Source of the DNA: RYN-230 sp963844695
GTDB lineage: Bacteria > Actinomycetota > Actinomycetes > Streptosporangiales > Streptosporangiaceae
Reading direction: 5' to 3'
Length of the DNA stretch: 64,000 nt
Assembly (NCBI GenBank): GCA_963844695.1
Contig: CAWJPL010000035.1
Location: 432,564 to 496,563 of the forward strand
Part shown: positions 24,713 through 33,559 of the stretch, piece after piece
Layout: every line of letters starts with the position of its first letter
How positions within the stretch are numbered: the stretch's first letter is position 1
Notes under the pieces: generated by a model
What the model was told of the DNA's origin: nothing
What the model saw: the letters and a program-made list of their open reading frames with translations, nothing else
Databases searched by the model: none
Translations under genes and position numbers: made by a program

Positions 24713-27670
24713 CCGAACGCCCCTTTTTCTCAGGGCCTGATCGAGCTCGCGGCGGGAGCTGATGTCCAGCTTGGCGAACACCTTACGCAGGTGCCACTCC
24801 ACGGTGCGGCCGCCGATGAACAGCTGCGCGCCGATCTCCTGGTTGGTTCGTCCCTCGCGGGCCAGCCGGGCGATCTCCTCCTCTTGCGGAGTCAGGTCGG
24901 CGCGGGTGTCTTCGCTGCGCTTGCGCGCCTTCTCGCCGGTCGCCTGGAGCTCTCGCCGGGCGCGTGCAGCGAAGGCCTCGGCGCCCATGGACGCGAGCGC
25001 GTCGTACGCGGGCCGCAGCTGGTTGCGGGCGTCGATCCGCCGGTTTTCCCGGCGCAGCCATTCGCCGTAGACCAGGCGGGCGCGGGCCAGGTGGGCCGCC
25101 ATCCTGGTTCTGCCCAGCAGTTCGATCGCCTCGCGGTACTCCGCTTCGGCGGCGGGTCCCGCCGAGACCAGCGCCCGGGACCGCGCCGCTGCCCCGCGAG
25201 CCCAGTCACTGCCACTCGCCACGGCTAGCTGCGACAGCTGGTCCGCCGCCGCGCAGGCACGTTCCTGCTGGCCGCTTCGGGCCGCGGCTTCCACCAGCTC
25301 ATACAGGGCCCAGGGTGAGATGACGATCTCATCCGCGGCGCTGGCACCATGCGCCGCCTCGGCGGCGGGCCCATATTCGCCCAGGCCATTGCCTAGCACC
25401 GCCTGCGCGTAGTCCGTGCAGGTCAGTGCAGCGCCCTCGCCGCGGTCCGAGGCGCCACGGGTCAACTCCTCAGCCAGTTCGGCCGCGCCCGGTGCGTCCC
25501 CGCGCCAGGCGGCCAGCAGCAGCGGGACGTAAGGCAAGGTGGCCTCTCTGGTCCCCGGGTTGACGTGCTCACGCTCCATCAGCAAGGCCGCCACCTTCGA
25601 CAGTTCGCCGGCCTGGACGTGGAACTCGGCGAGATAGTCCAGCGCGAACGGAAGCCAGCTGAGGGTGCCGTTCGCTCGGGCCAGCCGGACCTGGCCGGCC
25701 GCGAGCTCGAACCACGCCTCGTCGTCCCACAGGTCCATGGCGACCATGCTGTATGAGACGGAGAGCCAGTCCAGCTCGTGCGGCTGCGACCGGTAGCGGC
25801 GCAGTGCCTCCTTGAGCGTGGGGGCGGCGGCCAGGTAGCCATCGGCCAGGCGCACGGCGAGGCCGTGGATGAGCAGGTGCGAGTGCGGCAGCGGCTCCGA
25901 CCCGGAAGCCCCCAGCGTTGCGGACCTCGCGGCGCGCGCGACCTGCCTCGCGTCCTGTCCGTGGGCGAGCCGGCCCGCGTAGATCACTGCTACCAGGGCT
26001 TCGAGATAGGTCTGCCGGGCCAGCTCGGCGTCCAGGCTCTGTAGCCGCTGCGCTGCCTGCAGCATGAGCGGCGGCGCGTCGCCCCCCCGTCTCAGGGCGA
26101 ACGCGATCTGACCCCGCATCCGCTGCACGCGCGCCTCGCCGAGCTCGCCCGGCGGTCCGAGCTCAGCGGCGACCAGCAGGACCTGAGCGGCCTCGAAATC
26201 CCCGGCTGCGTACTTGGCCTCGGCCGCCGCCAGAGCCCGTGCGGCGCGCTCGCCCGGGTCCGGGGTGAGCGCCACGGCTCGTTCCCAGAAGGCCGCGGCG
26301 GCGGCTACCCCGCCTCGGCGCAGGGCACGGCTGGCCGAGTTGATGAGCTCCTCGGCCACGGCCTCGTCCGGCCCGGCAGCCGCGTGGGCGTAGTGCCACG
26401 CCCGGCGGTCAGGGTCAGCTAGCGGATCGGTCACTGCTGCCAGCGCCTCGTGTACGGCTCGCCGGTCGTCGGCCGCGGCGGCCCGGTAGGCGGCAGAACG
26501 CACCAGAGGATGCCGGAAACGGACGTTCGCACCGATGTCCAGCAGCCCGGCTGCGCTGGTGAAGTCCATGGCTCTTATGTCCAGGCCAAGTATCTGAGCC
26601 GCCCGCAGGATCAGGGCCGGGTTCCCGACCGGATCGGCCGCCGCGAGCAGGACCAGCCGCTGGACCTTGTCCGGCAGCTCACGCAGGCGCGCCGCGTACT
26701 GATCTTCGATGCGCCCGGGCAGATCTCCCGGGCCCGGAAGAGCGAACCCGCCGGCGAAGTCGGCGGCGCTCCGGCCTCGGTAGAGCTCGAGCAGGGCCAG
26801 CGGATGGCCGTGTGCCTCCTCGAGAATCCGGGCGCGGACGCTCTCGTCGAGCGGGCCTGAGGTGACCGTCGCCAGCAGCGCCCGAGCCGACCGTTCATCT
26901 AGTCCGTCCAGCCGGAGTTCGGGCAGACCCGCGAAGTGATCCGGCAATGGATCTCCCGGGGCCGACGTCCGGACTGCGAACACGAGCGCTATCGACTCCG
27001 CCAGCAGCCGGCGCGCGACCAATCCGAGGACCTGGGCCGACGCCTGGTCGAGCCACTGCGCGTCGTCCACGACACACAGCATCGGCTGCTCCTCGGCAGC
27101 CTCCGCCATGAGGCTGAGCGTCGCGAGGGCGACCAGGAACCGGTCGGGACTATCCCCGGAGGCAAGCCCGCCCGCAACGCTGAGCCCGCGACGCTGAGGC
27201 TCGGCCAGCGACCCGAGCCGGCCGAGCATCGGCGCGCACATCTGGTGCAACCCGGCGAAGGGAAGCTCCATCTCCGGCTCGACGCCGGCCACCCGGGCCA
27301 CCCGGAAACCGGACGCCCCGGCGATGAGATGCCGTAGCAGTTCCGTCTTGCCGATCCCCGGCTCGCCCCGTACGACCAGGACGGCGCTCTGACCGCCTCG
27401 CACCTTCGCGATGAGCCGTCCCAGGACGTCCAGCTCACCGCTCCTGCCGAACAGCCTGGGCGGAGGATGCACTGTCACGCCCACCATCTGGAGTGAGGGC
27501 TCGCTGAGGCGCTTCACCGCAACGCTACGCGCCACCTCAGACGGGCCGCAACGGCCCTGCTGAGGCAGTCGGGATACCGGCGCCCCGGGGCTCCGGTCCA
27601 CAGCCGGCCCCTCCCAGATCGCGGCGGGCAGTCGGGGGAAGGTCCCGCCCGGCACCACGTCGGCGCGCAT
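24707..27670 (-). CDS. LuxR-family large ATP-binding regulator (LAL), paralogue
   Basis: This 987-residue protein has the same order of domains as its convergent neighbour: Walker A GEPGIGKT (K108), Walker B LCVVDDAQWLD, helical repeats, and a C-terminal LuxR HTH (LTPQEEEIARLAREGRTNQE, then FIGGRTVEWHLRKVFAKLD). Similarity runs along the whole length. AAAGGAG stands 6 bases before the ATG at 27670, so the long N-terminal extension before the ATPase is probably translated. It lies 84 bp after the stop of a secreted hydrolase on the same strand and could control the cluster at 27755-30489. Confidence 0.92.
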   Translation of the reverse strand: MRADVVPGGTFPRLPAAIWEGPAVDRSPGAPVSRLPQQGRCGPSEVARSVAVKRLSEPSLQMVGVTVHPPPRLFGRSGELDVLGRLIAKVRGGQSAVLVVRGEPGIGKTELLRHLIAGASGFRVARVAGVEPEMELPFAGLHQMCAPMLGRLGSLAEPQRRGLSVAGGLASGDSPDRFLVALATLSLMAEAAEEQPMLCVVDDAQWLDQASAQVLGLVARRLLAESIALVFAVRTSAPGDPLPDHFAGLPELRLDGLDERSARALLATVTSGPLDESVRARILEEAHGHPLALLELYRGRSAADFAGGFALPGPGDLPGRIEDQYAARLRELPDKVQRLVLLAAADPVGNPALILRAAQILGLDIRAMDFTSAAGLLDIGANVRFRHPLVRSAAYRAAAADDRRAVHEALAAVTDPLADPDRRAWHYAHAAAGPDEAVAEELINSASRALRRGGVAAAAAFWERAVALTPDPGERAARALAAAEAKYAAGDFEAAQVLLVAAELGPPGELGEARVQRMRGQIAFALRRGGDAPPLMLQAAQRLQSLDAELARQTYLEALVAVIYAGRLAHGQDARQVARAARSATLGASGSEPLPHSHLLIHGLAVRLADGYLAAAPTLKEALRRYRSQPHELDWLSVSYSMVAMDLWDDEAWFELAAGQVRLARANGTLSWLPFALDYLAEFHVQAGELSKVAALLMEREHVNPGTREATLPYVPLLLAAWRGDAPGAAELAEELTRGASDRGEGAALTCTDYAQAVLGNGLGEYGPAAEAAHGASAADEIVISPWALYELVEAAARSGQQERACAAADQLSQLAVASGSDWARGAAARSRALVSAGPAAEAEYREAIELLGRTRMAAHLARARLVYGEWLRRENRRIDARNQLRPAYDALASMGAEAFAARARRELQATGEKARKRSEDTRADLTPQEEEIARLAREGRTNQEIGAQLFIGGRTVEWHLRKVFAKLDISSRRELDQALRKRGVRS

Positions 27671-27754
27671 GCGTGCTCCTTTGGACCTCCGGCACGACGG
27701 GATCGTCCCCTCGCCGACCTGGAGGAGCCGTCTCAGCGGCTGGGTTGTGGCTCC

Positions 27755-28657
27755 TCAGCCCGTGGTGGCGTCGGCAGCGTCGATAATGACGCGGGCCACA
27801 GTGCCGGGGTTGGTAATCAAGGACAGGTGCCCGGTGTTGATTTCGGTGATGTGGGCGTGGGCACGGTGGGCCATAAAGAGCAGTTCGGCGGGTGGGATGG
27901 CGTGGTCAGCGGTGCCGATCACGGCCCAGGACGGGATGGTCTTCCAGGCGGGCGGCCCGGAGGGTTCCGAAAAGGCGCTGAAAGCTATCGGCCGCTGGGT
28001 GGCGGCCAGGATCGCGGCCTGGCTGGCTGGCACGCCGTTGGCGAGACAGTCGGCGAACCCGGCGTAGGTCCCGTCGGGCGCCACCTTGAGGTAGGCGTCG
28101 GAGTCACCGCTCGGGGCTCCCGGATAGGACACGAAGTTGAAGACCGTGGCGGGGTCGGCGTTGAGGCAGGATCCGGGCTGGGCGGTGGTCAGCCCGAAGG
28201 CGGTCTCACCCTGGGCGGGTAGGTATGCGTTGACGTAGACCAGTGCCTTCACGTTCTTGTCGCCGGCGGCGGCGTTGGTGATGACCACTCCGCCGTAGGA
28301 ATGCCCGGCCAGCACGACGGGTCCGTGAATGGTGGCGAGGAAGTCGGCCAGGGTCTGGCTGTCGTAGGCAACACCGCGCAGCGGGTCGGGTGGGGCGTAG
28401 ACGGTGTAACCGTCGTTCCGGAGGCGCTGGATGACACCGCTCCAGCTGGAGGCGTCCGCGAAGGCGCCGTGCTCCAGCACGATCGTCGGTTTGGCCCGGC
28501 CCGTGCTGGAGGCCGCGCCGGCCCGTGTGTCGTGGCCCCTGGCCGCCTGAGCAGATGCGGTCTGGCTGATCGCCGCGAACAGGCCGGCGATCGCCAGAAC
28601 AGCAGCCAGGATGACCAGGCGCGGCCTCGTCAGCCGCATCGCTCGGGTGAGGTTCAC
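27755..28657 (-). CDS. secreted alpha/beta hydrolase (EstC-like)
   Basis: With GTG 28657 as start (AGAGGAAG upstream), the protein opens with a signal peptide (RLVILAAVLAIAGLFAAISQ, then TASAQA). The mature enzyme has PTIVLEHGAFADASSW near the oxyanion hole, nucleophile elbow GHSYGG, an acid in VIGTADHAIPP and a histidine in TEINTGHLSL. It belongs to the EstC-like alpha/beta hydrolases. It follows a DUF4331 gene and a secreted hypothetical gene on the same strand, with about 95 bp before it; the leader GAGAGGAA resembles that of the first gene in the cluster. Confidence 0.88.
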   Translation of the reverse strand: MNLTRAMRLTRPRLVILAAVLAIAGLFAAISQTASAQAARGHDTRAGAASSTGRAKPTIVLEHGAFADASSWSGVIQRLRNDGYTVYAPPDPLRGVAYDSQTLADFLATIHGPVVLAGHSYGGVVITNAAAGDKNVKALVYVNAYLPAQGETAFGLTTAQPGSCLNADPATVFNFVSYPGAPSGDSDAYLKVAPDGTYAGFADCLANGVPASQAAILAATQRPIAFSAFSEPSGPPAWKTIPSWAVIGTADHAIPPAELLFMAHRAHAHITEINTGHLSLITNPGTVARVIIDAADATTG

Positions 28658-28751
28658 TGTGGCTTCCTCTCTCTGCCTGTCCGCCTGCATGCCTGAATGC
28701 TGCGCCTGCCGGGCCGTGTGCGGGGCACGGCCCGGCGTTCCCGCTGCCGGG

Positions 28752-29819
28752 TCAGCTTTCCGGCGGCGGGGCGAGGTAGGGGAAGTAGTCGAGGAGCTTC
28801 GCGGGCTGAGTAAGGCCGGAGACGAAGTCCTGGTTGAGGATGACTTTGGTGGCGTTGTCGAATGCGTCCTCGGTCAGGCCCTTGCCGTTGTGGCTGCCCT
28901 GCCAGGGGTCCCACAGGGCGTTGGTGCCGGGGATGAACGGGATGACCATGGGGAGGAAGACGTCTGCCACGTACGCGCCGTAGGCCAGCGCGGTGGGACG
29001 GCCGTGGACCCCCTGGTTGTAGGTGCCGCCGAGCCCGACGACGACGGCGGTTTGGTCCCTGATCTGGCCCCAGACTCCGGTGGCGGGGTCGGTGTCGGGG
29101 TGGCGGGGCCTGCCCGCGAGGTCGTCCGTCGGGACGGTGGCGTTGATGTTGATCCCAGCGGAACCCGCGGGGAAGTTCCAGAGGGTGGTGCCGTTGGGCC
29201 CCCCGGCGCGCTGGAGCTGGACCCAGCCGTGCCCCTGGTCGTGGATCGCGGTGGTGGCCCAGTAGTTCAGCCGCCGCCGGCCGGTGACCTGAGCAGGCGC
29301 CTCGACTAGGACGGACCTGACGATTTGATTCATGAAGAAGTCGGTTGGCGGGAACAGGGCCGCCAGGTCCGGGAAGAAGCCTTCATTCAGGGCGTTCGCC
29401 AACGTGATGGGGAAGGGAAGGAAGTTGAAGAACGAGTCGGTGCGCGGGCCGGCGAAGATCTTGATGCCGCGCTCCACCTCGAGGACCTCTCCCACGGGCG
29501 CGTGGGGCGGCGTGATGATCCTGCCTTTGGCGTTGCGGTCGGTGGCTTCCCTGCCGGTGAGCTCGGCCACGACGACGTGCTGGACGCCGGCGGAGTCGAC
29601 GGGGAAGGTGAACCGCCAGGTGATGTCCTCGACCAGGTCCTCGTTGGTGTCAACCTTAAGTTCGTAGTAGCCCGCGGGGTCCCAGGGACCGGCGTCATTC
29701 GGGGAGGCGTTCATCCCGAATACCGTGCGCGGGCCGAAGACGTCGCTGGGCCCGGCGAAGCAGTAGGCGTCGCTGATGTCCAGCCGTTCGTCGGCCGTGT
29801 AGTCGAAGTGGTGAGACAT
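28752..29819 (-). CDS. DUF4331 domain protein
   Basis: The 355-residue protein matches DUF4331 from its first residues (SHHFDYTADERLDISDAYCF) through LKVDTNEDLVEDITWRFTFP to a C-terminal FLPMVIPFIPGTNALWD region. The family's biochemical role is unknown. No signal peptide is visible although many relatives are exported. It begins 7 bp after the secreted protein gene upstream, so the two are surely cotranscribed, and the pair may work on the same extracellular or envelope target. Confidence 0.85.
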   Translation of the reverse strand: MSHHFDYTADERLDISDAYCFAGPSDVFGPRTVFGMNASPNDAGPWDPAGYYELKVDTNEDLVEDITWRFTFPVDSAGVQHVVVAELTGREATDRNAKGRIITPPHAPVGEVLEVERGIKIFAGPRTDSFFNFLPFPITLANALNEGFFPDLAALFPPTDFFMNQIVRSVLVEAPAQVTGRRRLNYWATTAIHDQGHGWVQLQRAGGPNGTTLWNFPAGSAGININATVPTDDLAGRPRHPDTDPATGVWGQIRDQTAVVVGLGGTYNQGVHGRPTALAYGAYVADVFLPMVIPFIPGTNALWDPWQGSHNGKGLTEDAFDNATKVILNQDFVSGLTQPAKLLDYFPYLAPPPES

Positions 29820-29826
29820 TCTTCTC

Positions 29827-30489
29827 CTAGAGAATGGTGGTGCTGCGGATGTAGGGATTGCGGGACATTGGCTGCAGCGCGAGCGTGTAGAACCGGTCGC
29901 GGAACGGCTCCTCGTCCGTGCCGCCGAATTCGCCGTAGACGAACAGGTAGGGCATCTTGCCGGCCTCCCACATCACCCGGTCGGCCCGGCCGTTGGCGTG
30001 GGTGAGCTCGTACCAGCCTTCGGTGAACCCGCTCACGATCGCGATACGGGTCGGGGCGCCCCGCTTCGGGATGACCGACGCGTCGACCGTGGTGCCGTCG
30101 GCGGCCCTCAGGTGCGGCCAGGCCGACCCCGCCGACGCGAGGCGCGGACGATGGTAGTAATCCAGGACGGGTACGGCCTTGACACCCGCCGGCAGCACCA
30201 GCCGGGTTCCCGGTGTGAGCAGCGGGGCGTTGTACCGCCGCTCTGTTCCGCGCACCAGGTCGTCGGCGGCCGGGGTGCTGCCGCTGGCGGCCGCCGGGCT
30301 GCTGCCCGGCCGCACGGCCGAGGCGGCCCGAGCGGGGGCGGCCGATCCGATGCCGTACAAGACGGGAAGAGCAGCCAGACCGCCAAGAAGGTTGCGCCGG
30401 CCCAGCGTGCCGCCAACCGGGCCGCCGGTCCGACCCGTTTCCGCGCGCCCTGCTTCCGGGCGCTCTCGCTTGCCTCGGATGATGTTCAC
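29827..30489 (-). CDS. secreted hypothetical protein, Tat-like signal
   Basis: GTG 30489 is preferred (AGAGAGGA 6 bases upstream), although the frame is open to 30534. The N terminus has a twin-arginine-like signal (LGRRNLLGGLAALPVLYGIG, then SAAPARA). The mature part of about 150 residues is beta-rich, with VLDYYHRPRL and KMPYLFVYGEFGGTDEEPF. I recognise no named domain. It is the first gene of a three-gene minus-strand cluster with DUF4331 and an alpha/beta hydrolase; cotranslation with DUF4331 is implied by the 7-bp gap. Confidence 0.65.
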   Translation of the reverse strand: MNIIRGKRERPEAGRAETGRTGGPVGGTLGRRNLLGGLAALPVLYGIGSAAPARAASAVRPGSSPAAASGSTPAADDLVRGTERRYNAPLLTPGTRLVLPAGVKAVPVLDYYHRPRLASAGSAWPHLRAADGTTVDASVIPKRGAPTRIAIVSGFTEGWYELTHANGRADRVMWEAGKMPYLFVYGEFGGTDEEPFRDRFYTLALQPMSRNPYIRSTTIL

Positions 30490-30884
30490 ACGCGTTCCTC
30501 TCTTACTGCGGCTCTTACTGCGGCCGGACACCACCGACGCTGTGGGCTACCAGACGAGACCATCGGTTACCTCATCCCGAGGGCGCCGGACGTCCTTGCT
30601 GGAGCCGGTAGTTGGTGATTGGTTCTCGCCTCAGGGTCGCGCCGGGGACCGCGCATCGCGCCCGTAGTACCCCCGGGCCACAGTCCCTGGTCTGGCCGGG
30701 TCGCTACCGGGCGCTGGTGGCGAACCCGGGCTCACCGATGAGCCACGTGCTCTAGCCCGCACCCTCGGCGTGACGTATTCGTGGATGGCGTTGTGGCACA
30801 TCAGCCTGGCTGGGCAAGATCGCGCGCTAGGGCGCGGATAGCGTTGGAGCCGAGCCAGTTGCCCGACGATAAGGAAGGTTCACG
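30490..30884. other. intergenic region, promoter-bearing but no gene seen
   Basis: About 395 bp lie between divergent genes. A short plus-strand segment at about 30690-30755 reads GRYRALVANPGSPMSHVL and a stop, which might be the tail of a lost gene. AAGGAAGG at 30871-30878 is the ribosome-binding site of the next gene. I see no RNA gene or clear palindrome. Confidence 0.35.
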
Positions 30885-31340
30885 GTGGACACTCCGACCA
30901 GCGTCGACCGCGACGCGCCGGTCCTGGCGCATCACGAGATTGACATCAGCGCTCCGGTAAGCCGGGTCTGGGCCCTGCACTAGGACGTCAACGCCTGGCC
31001 GACCTGGCAGTCCGATATCACCGCAGCCCAGCTGGACGGAGCCTTCGCGCCTGGCGAATCGTTCACCTGGACCAGCTTCGGCTTCACCGTGACCTCCACG
31101 GTGTACGCGGTGCTAGACCAGTCCCGGGTCTTGTGGGGCGGCACCGGCGACGGCATCACCGGGGTGCACGAGTGGGTGTTCACAGCTACACCCGCCGGCA
31201 CTCACGTAGAAACGACCGAATCCTTCGCTGGCGCTCCCGTCGAGGCCGACGTAGCAGGCATGCAGCAGGTGCTCGACGGATCGCTTGTCTCGTGGCTGAA
31301 CCAGCTCAAGAACGCCGCTCAGGCGGCTAACCCGACGTGA
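30885..31340 (+). pseudogene. SRPBCC family protein with in-frame amber stop
   Basis: A good ribosome-binding site (AAGGAAGG) precedes GTG 30885, and the frame encodes a polyketide cyclase-like SRPBCC protein of 151 codons: HHEIDISAPVSRVWALH, then DVNAWPTWQSDITAAQLDG, to AGMQQVLDGSLVSWLNQLKN. Codon 33 is TAG (30981-30983), between WALH and DVNAWP, where the family has an ordinary residue. There is no frameshift on either side. It is therefore either a recent nonsense mutation or a base-call error. Family members bind hydrophobic ligands or act as stress-induced proteins. Confidence 0.8.
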
Positions 31341-31412
31341 TGGCAGGTACGTGCTGGTCGGGCGGCCAGTGCGTGCTTAGCCCTGACGTTGCTCGTGAAC
31401 CACCGGTGGTCG

Positions 31413-31955
31413 TTAGCTGAGGCGGCCGGTGAGTGGCGCTGGATCCTGCCCCAGCGCCAGCTGACGGCAGGCCAGCATCAGGGTTTCCGCCATCTTCGTC
31501 TTCTCCGCCTGGCCAACTCGCTGGCCGGCCGTCTGGCAGTCGGCTTTATAGCCGACGCCCAGGGCACTGACCGCGGAGACGGGATCGCTCTCACACGCCG
31601 CTACGGTCAGCTTCTTCGCGTTCTCCCGCAAGTGCTTCCGCCACCACCGGGCAGCGCCCCAGGCCCCCGCTGACTCGGACGCAGAGCGCTTCAGTTCGTT
31701 GACGTACCGCATGATCCGCATGGCCCTGATGAAGGCTTCACAGCCCTGCTCATGATCCTCTTGCCGAGGATGACCCTTGGCTTTCGTGTAGTGAAGCGGT
31801 CCTTCGCACCGGGCGCAGCAGATCAACCGGAGCGTCCCTGGACGTCGACCCGGAGGCATCGGTGCCGGCCACGAGTACTGCACGATCAAGCCACCGCCTC
31901 CGCGAGGGAAACCCTGACCACGAGGATAGAGCCTCCCTGGTAGGGCAGCAGCCAT
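31413..31955 (-). CDS. hypothetical protein, unrecognised
   Basis: The frame of up to 180 codons contains a possible metal site (ICCARCEGPL) and a basic helical part (RAMRIMRYVNELKRSASES, then AARWWRKHLRENAKKLTVAA). I do not recognise a family. The first 40 residues are low in protein character, so the true start may be downstream. Codon use is less GC-biased than in neighbours, which fits acquired DNA or a non-coding frame. It is listed with low confidence. Confidence 0.3.
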   Translation of the reverse strand: MAAALPGRLYPRGQGFPRGGGGLIVQYSWPAPMPPGRRPGTLRLICCARCEGPLHYTKAKGHPRQEDHEQGCEAFIRAMRIMRYVNELKRSASESAGAWGAARWWRKHLRENAKKLTVAACESDPVSAVSALGVGYKADCQTAGQRVGQAEKTKMAETLMLACRQLALGQDPAPLTGRLS

Positions 31956-32027
31956 TCGTTATCTGACTAGGGAGATCTCTGTGTCGCGGGCGAGCCGAGT
32001 GCGCTGGTTCTGGTAGATGAAGTCGTC

Positions 32028-32912
32028 CTAGAAGTGCGGGAGGAGCCAGTCGTGGATCTCGCCGATCCGGCCGATCATGGTGAGATGGCCGTCGCGGTCG
32101 CTGATATCAGCCTCCGCGCCAGGGACGTTGGCGGCCAGCCACTGGCCGTGCTGCACGGGAACAAACCGGTCCTGGCGGCCGTGCCAGATCTTGACGGGCA
32201 CCCGGATGTCGCGGAGATCGAACCCCCAGCTAGTCAGGTGCGCCGCTCCGTCATCCCACCAGCCCTGGTCGCCCGCGGAGAGGGCGACCTTGTGGGTCTC
32301 AGTCAGCCATCGGGCCAGGCCTCCGGTCAGCACCTTGGCGTTGACGGGAGCGAGGAGGCTCTCGAGCTCTTCAGCGAACTGCTCCGGCGTGGCCGCGAGA
32401 ATCTCCTCCCTGCCCTCGCGCAGATCCCGGCGAGATGCCTCCGGGTCGGAGAAGAACAACTTAAAGCCCTCAACGTTGGACTCGCCCATCCCGGCGAAGT
32501 AGTCGAAGCCCTCGGTACCGTAGGGCGCAAGCGAGGCCACCGCCGCGACAGCGACCGCCACGTCGGGCAGCAAGGCCGCGCATCCCAAAGCGTACGGGCC
32601 GCCCCCTGATATGCCCCAGATGCCAAGCCGGTCGTGCCCGAGCGCCTCCGCGATGGCCCGGACATCCTGTGCTCCCGACGCCACGGTGTAACCGGGATGC
32701 GCGGTCGAGCCGCCATAGCCAGGGCGGTCATAGCCGATCAGCCGGATGCCCTTCTTCTCGGCATCGGCGATCCACCCGCCGTACAGGCGCCGTGACATCG
32801 GCTCGCCAGTGTGGACCAGGATCGGCTTTCCGTCAGGTTCACCGGCCATCTCCACGCAAAGTTCACGCCCGCCGCCGACCGCTATGGTCCTGGTCTCGAC
32901 CCCGTTGGACAC
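32028..32912 (-). CDS. alpha/beta hydrolase
   Basis: The 294-residue cytoplasmic hydrolase has VHTGEPMSRRLYGGW near the oxyanion site, nucleophile elbow GISGGG, acid in WHGRQDRFVP and histidine in RDGHLTMIGRIGEIHDWL. Related proteins are esterases or haloalkane dehalogenase-like enzymes; the substrate is unknown. GTG 32912 is supported by GGAAGGA upstream. The gene stands alone: no same-strand neighbour is close, and about 650 bp to the next gene (32913-33559) contain only unconvincing frames. Confidence 0.88.
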   Translation of the reverse strand: MSNGVETRTIAVGGGRELCVEMAGEPDGKPILVHTGEPMSRRLYGGWIADAEKKGIRLIGYDRPGYGGSTAHPGYTVASGAQDVRAIAEALGHDRLGIWGISGGGPYALGCAALLPDVAVAVAAVASLAPYGTEGFDYFAGMGESNVEGFKLFFSDPEASRRDLREGREEILAATPEQFAEELESLLAPVNAKVLTGGLARWLTETHKVALSAGDQGWWDDGAAHLTSWGFDLRDIRVPVKIWHGRQDRFVPVQHGQWLAANVPGAEADISDRDGHLTMIGRIGEIHDWLLPHF

Positions 32913-33559
32913 CGATAGTCCTTCCTCTCGCCAATCAGGCTAGGAGCCGGACGTAGCCGGCGTTGACCGCCGCTGATCATGACAGGCGATTATGGGATGC
33001 CAGCGCCCGATAGCGCCAGCGGGTTTCCGCGCCTTCGCGGGCGACCGGCGCGACCTTGCCGACCTCGGTAGCTGCGGCTCTCTCGTGGGCCTGCCCAGCG
33101 AAGGCGCAGGCGACCAAATACACCGGGACCGCCGGCGGCCGGATTAGTGCGCAACTTTGCCCGTCACGGACCGAGAAGCCGCCGGCTGACTGAGAGCCAA
33201 GTCGTGCCCAACGCGGGAAACACGGCCTCAGCAGGGCAAGCAGCTCCCCGCGCTTCCGCGCGCCCAGGCGCGCCCCGATCCTGGCAGCCGCAGCCGCCTC
33301 CATTTTGTCGTTCGCACAAACCACATGATCGCGAGGGCGGCCGCGCTATGCGGGAACCCGGACTGACCCCAGTCAGCCCCCATTACCCCAGCTCAACCCT
33401 GGAATGGCTGCTGCCCTACTAGGGTACGCGGGCAGCTCCTACCTGGGTCAGCCTCGCTGCGTACCATTGGCACACGATCTATCAGCAGGGCCACCCAGAC
33501 CGCTCGCGGGTCGCACAGCCGGTCCGTGGACCAACACCTGGAACCAAGACCCGAAGCCG

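Noticed and set aside
21827..27670. Regulators of a secondary-metabolite gene cluster
   Set aside because: Despite two LAL regulators and a SARP-type protein, no polyketide, peptide or terpene synthase gene lies in the window.
32977..33324. 115-codon minus-strand frame starting MVCANDKMEAAAAARIGARL
   Set aside because: The start looks protein-like, but no family is recognisable, no ribosome-binding site is seen and the composition drifts to random.
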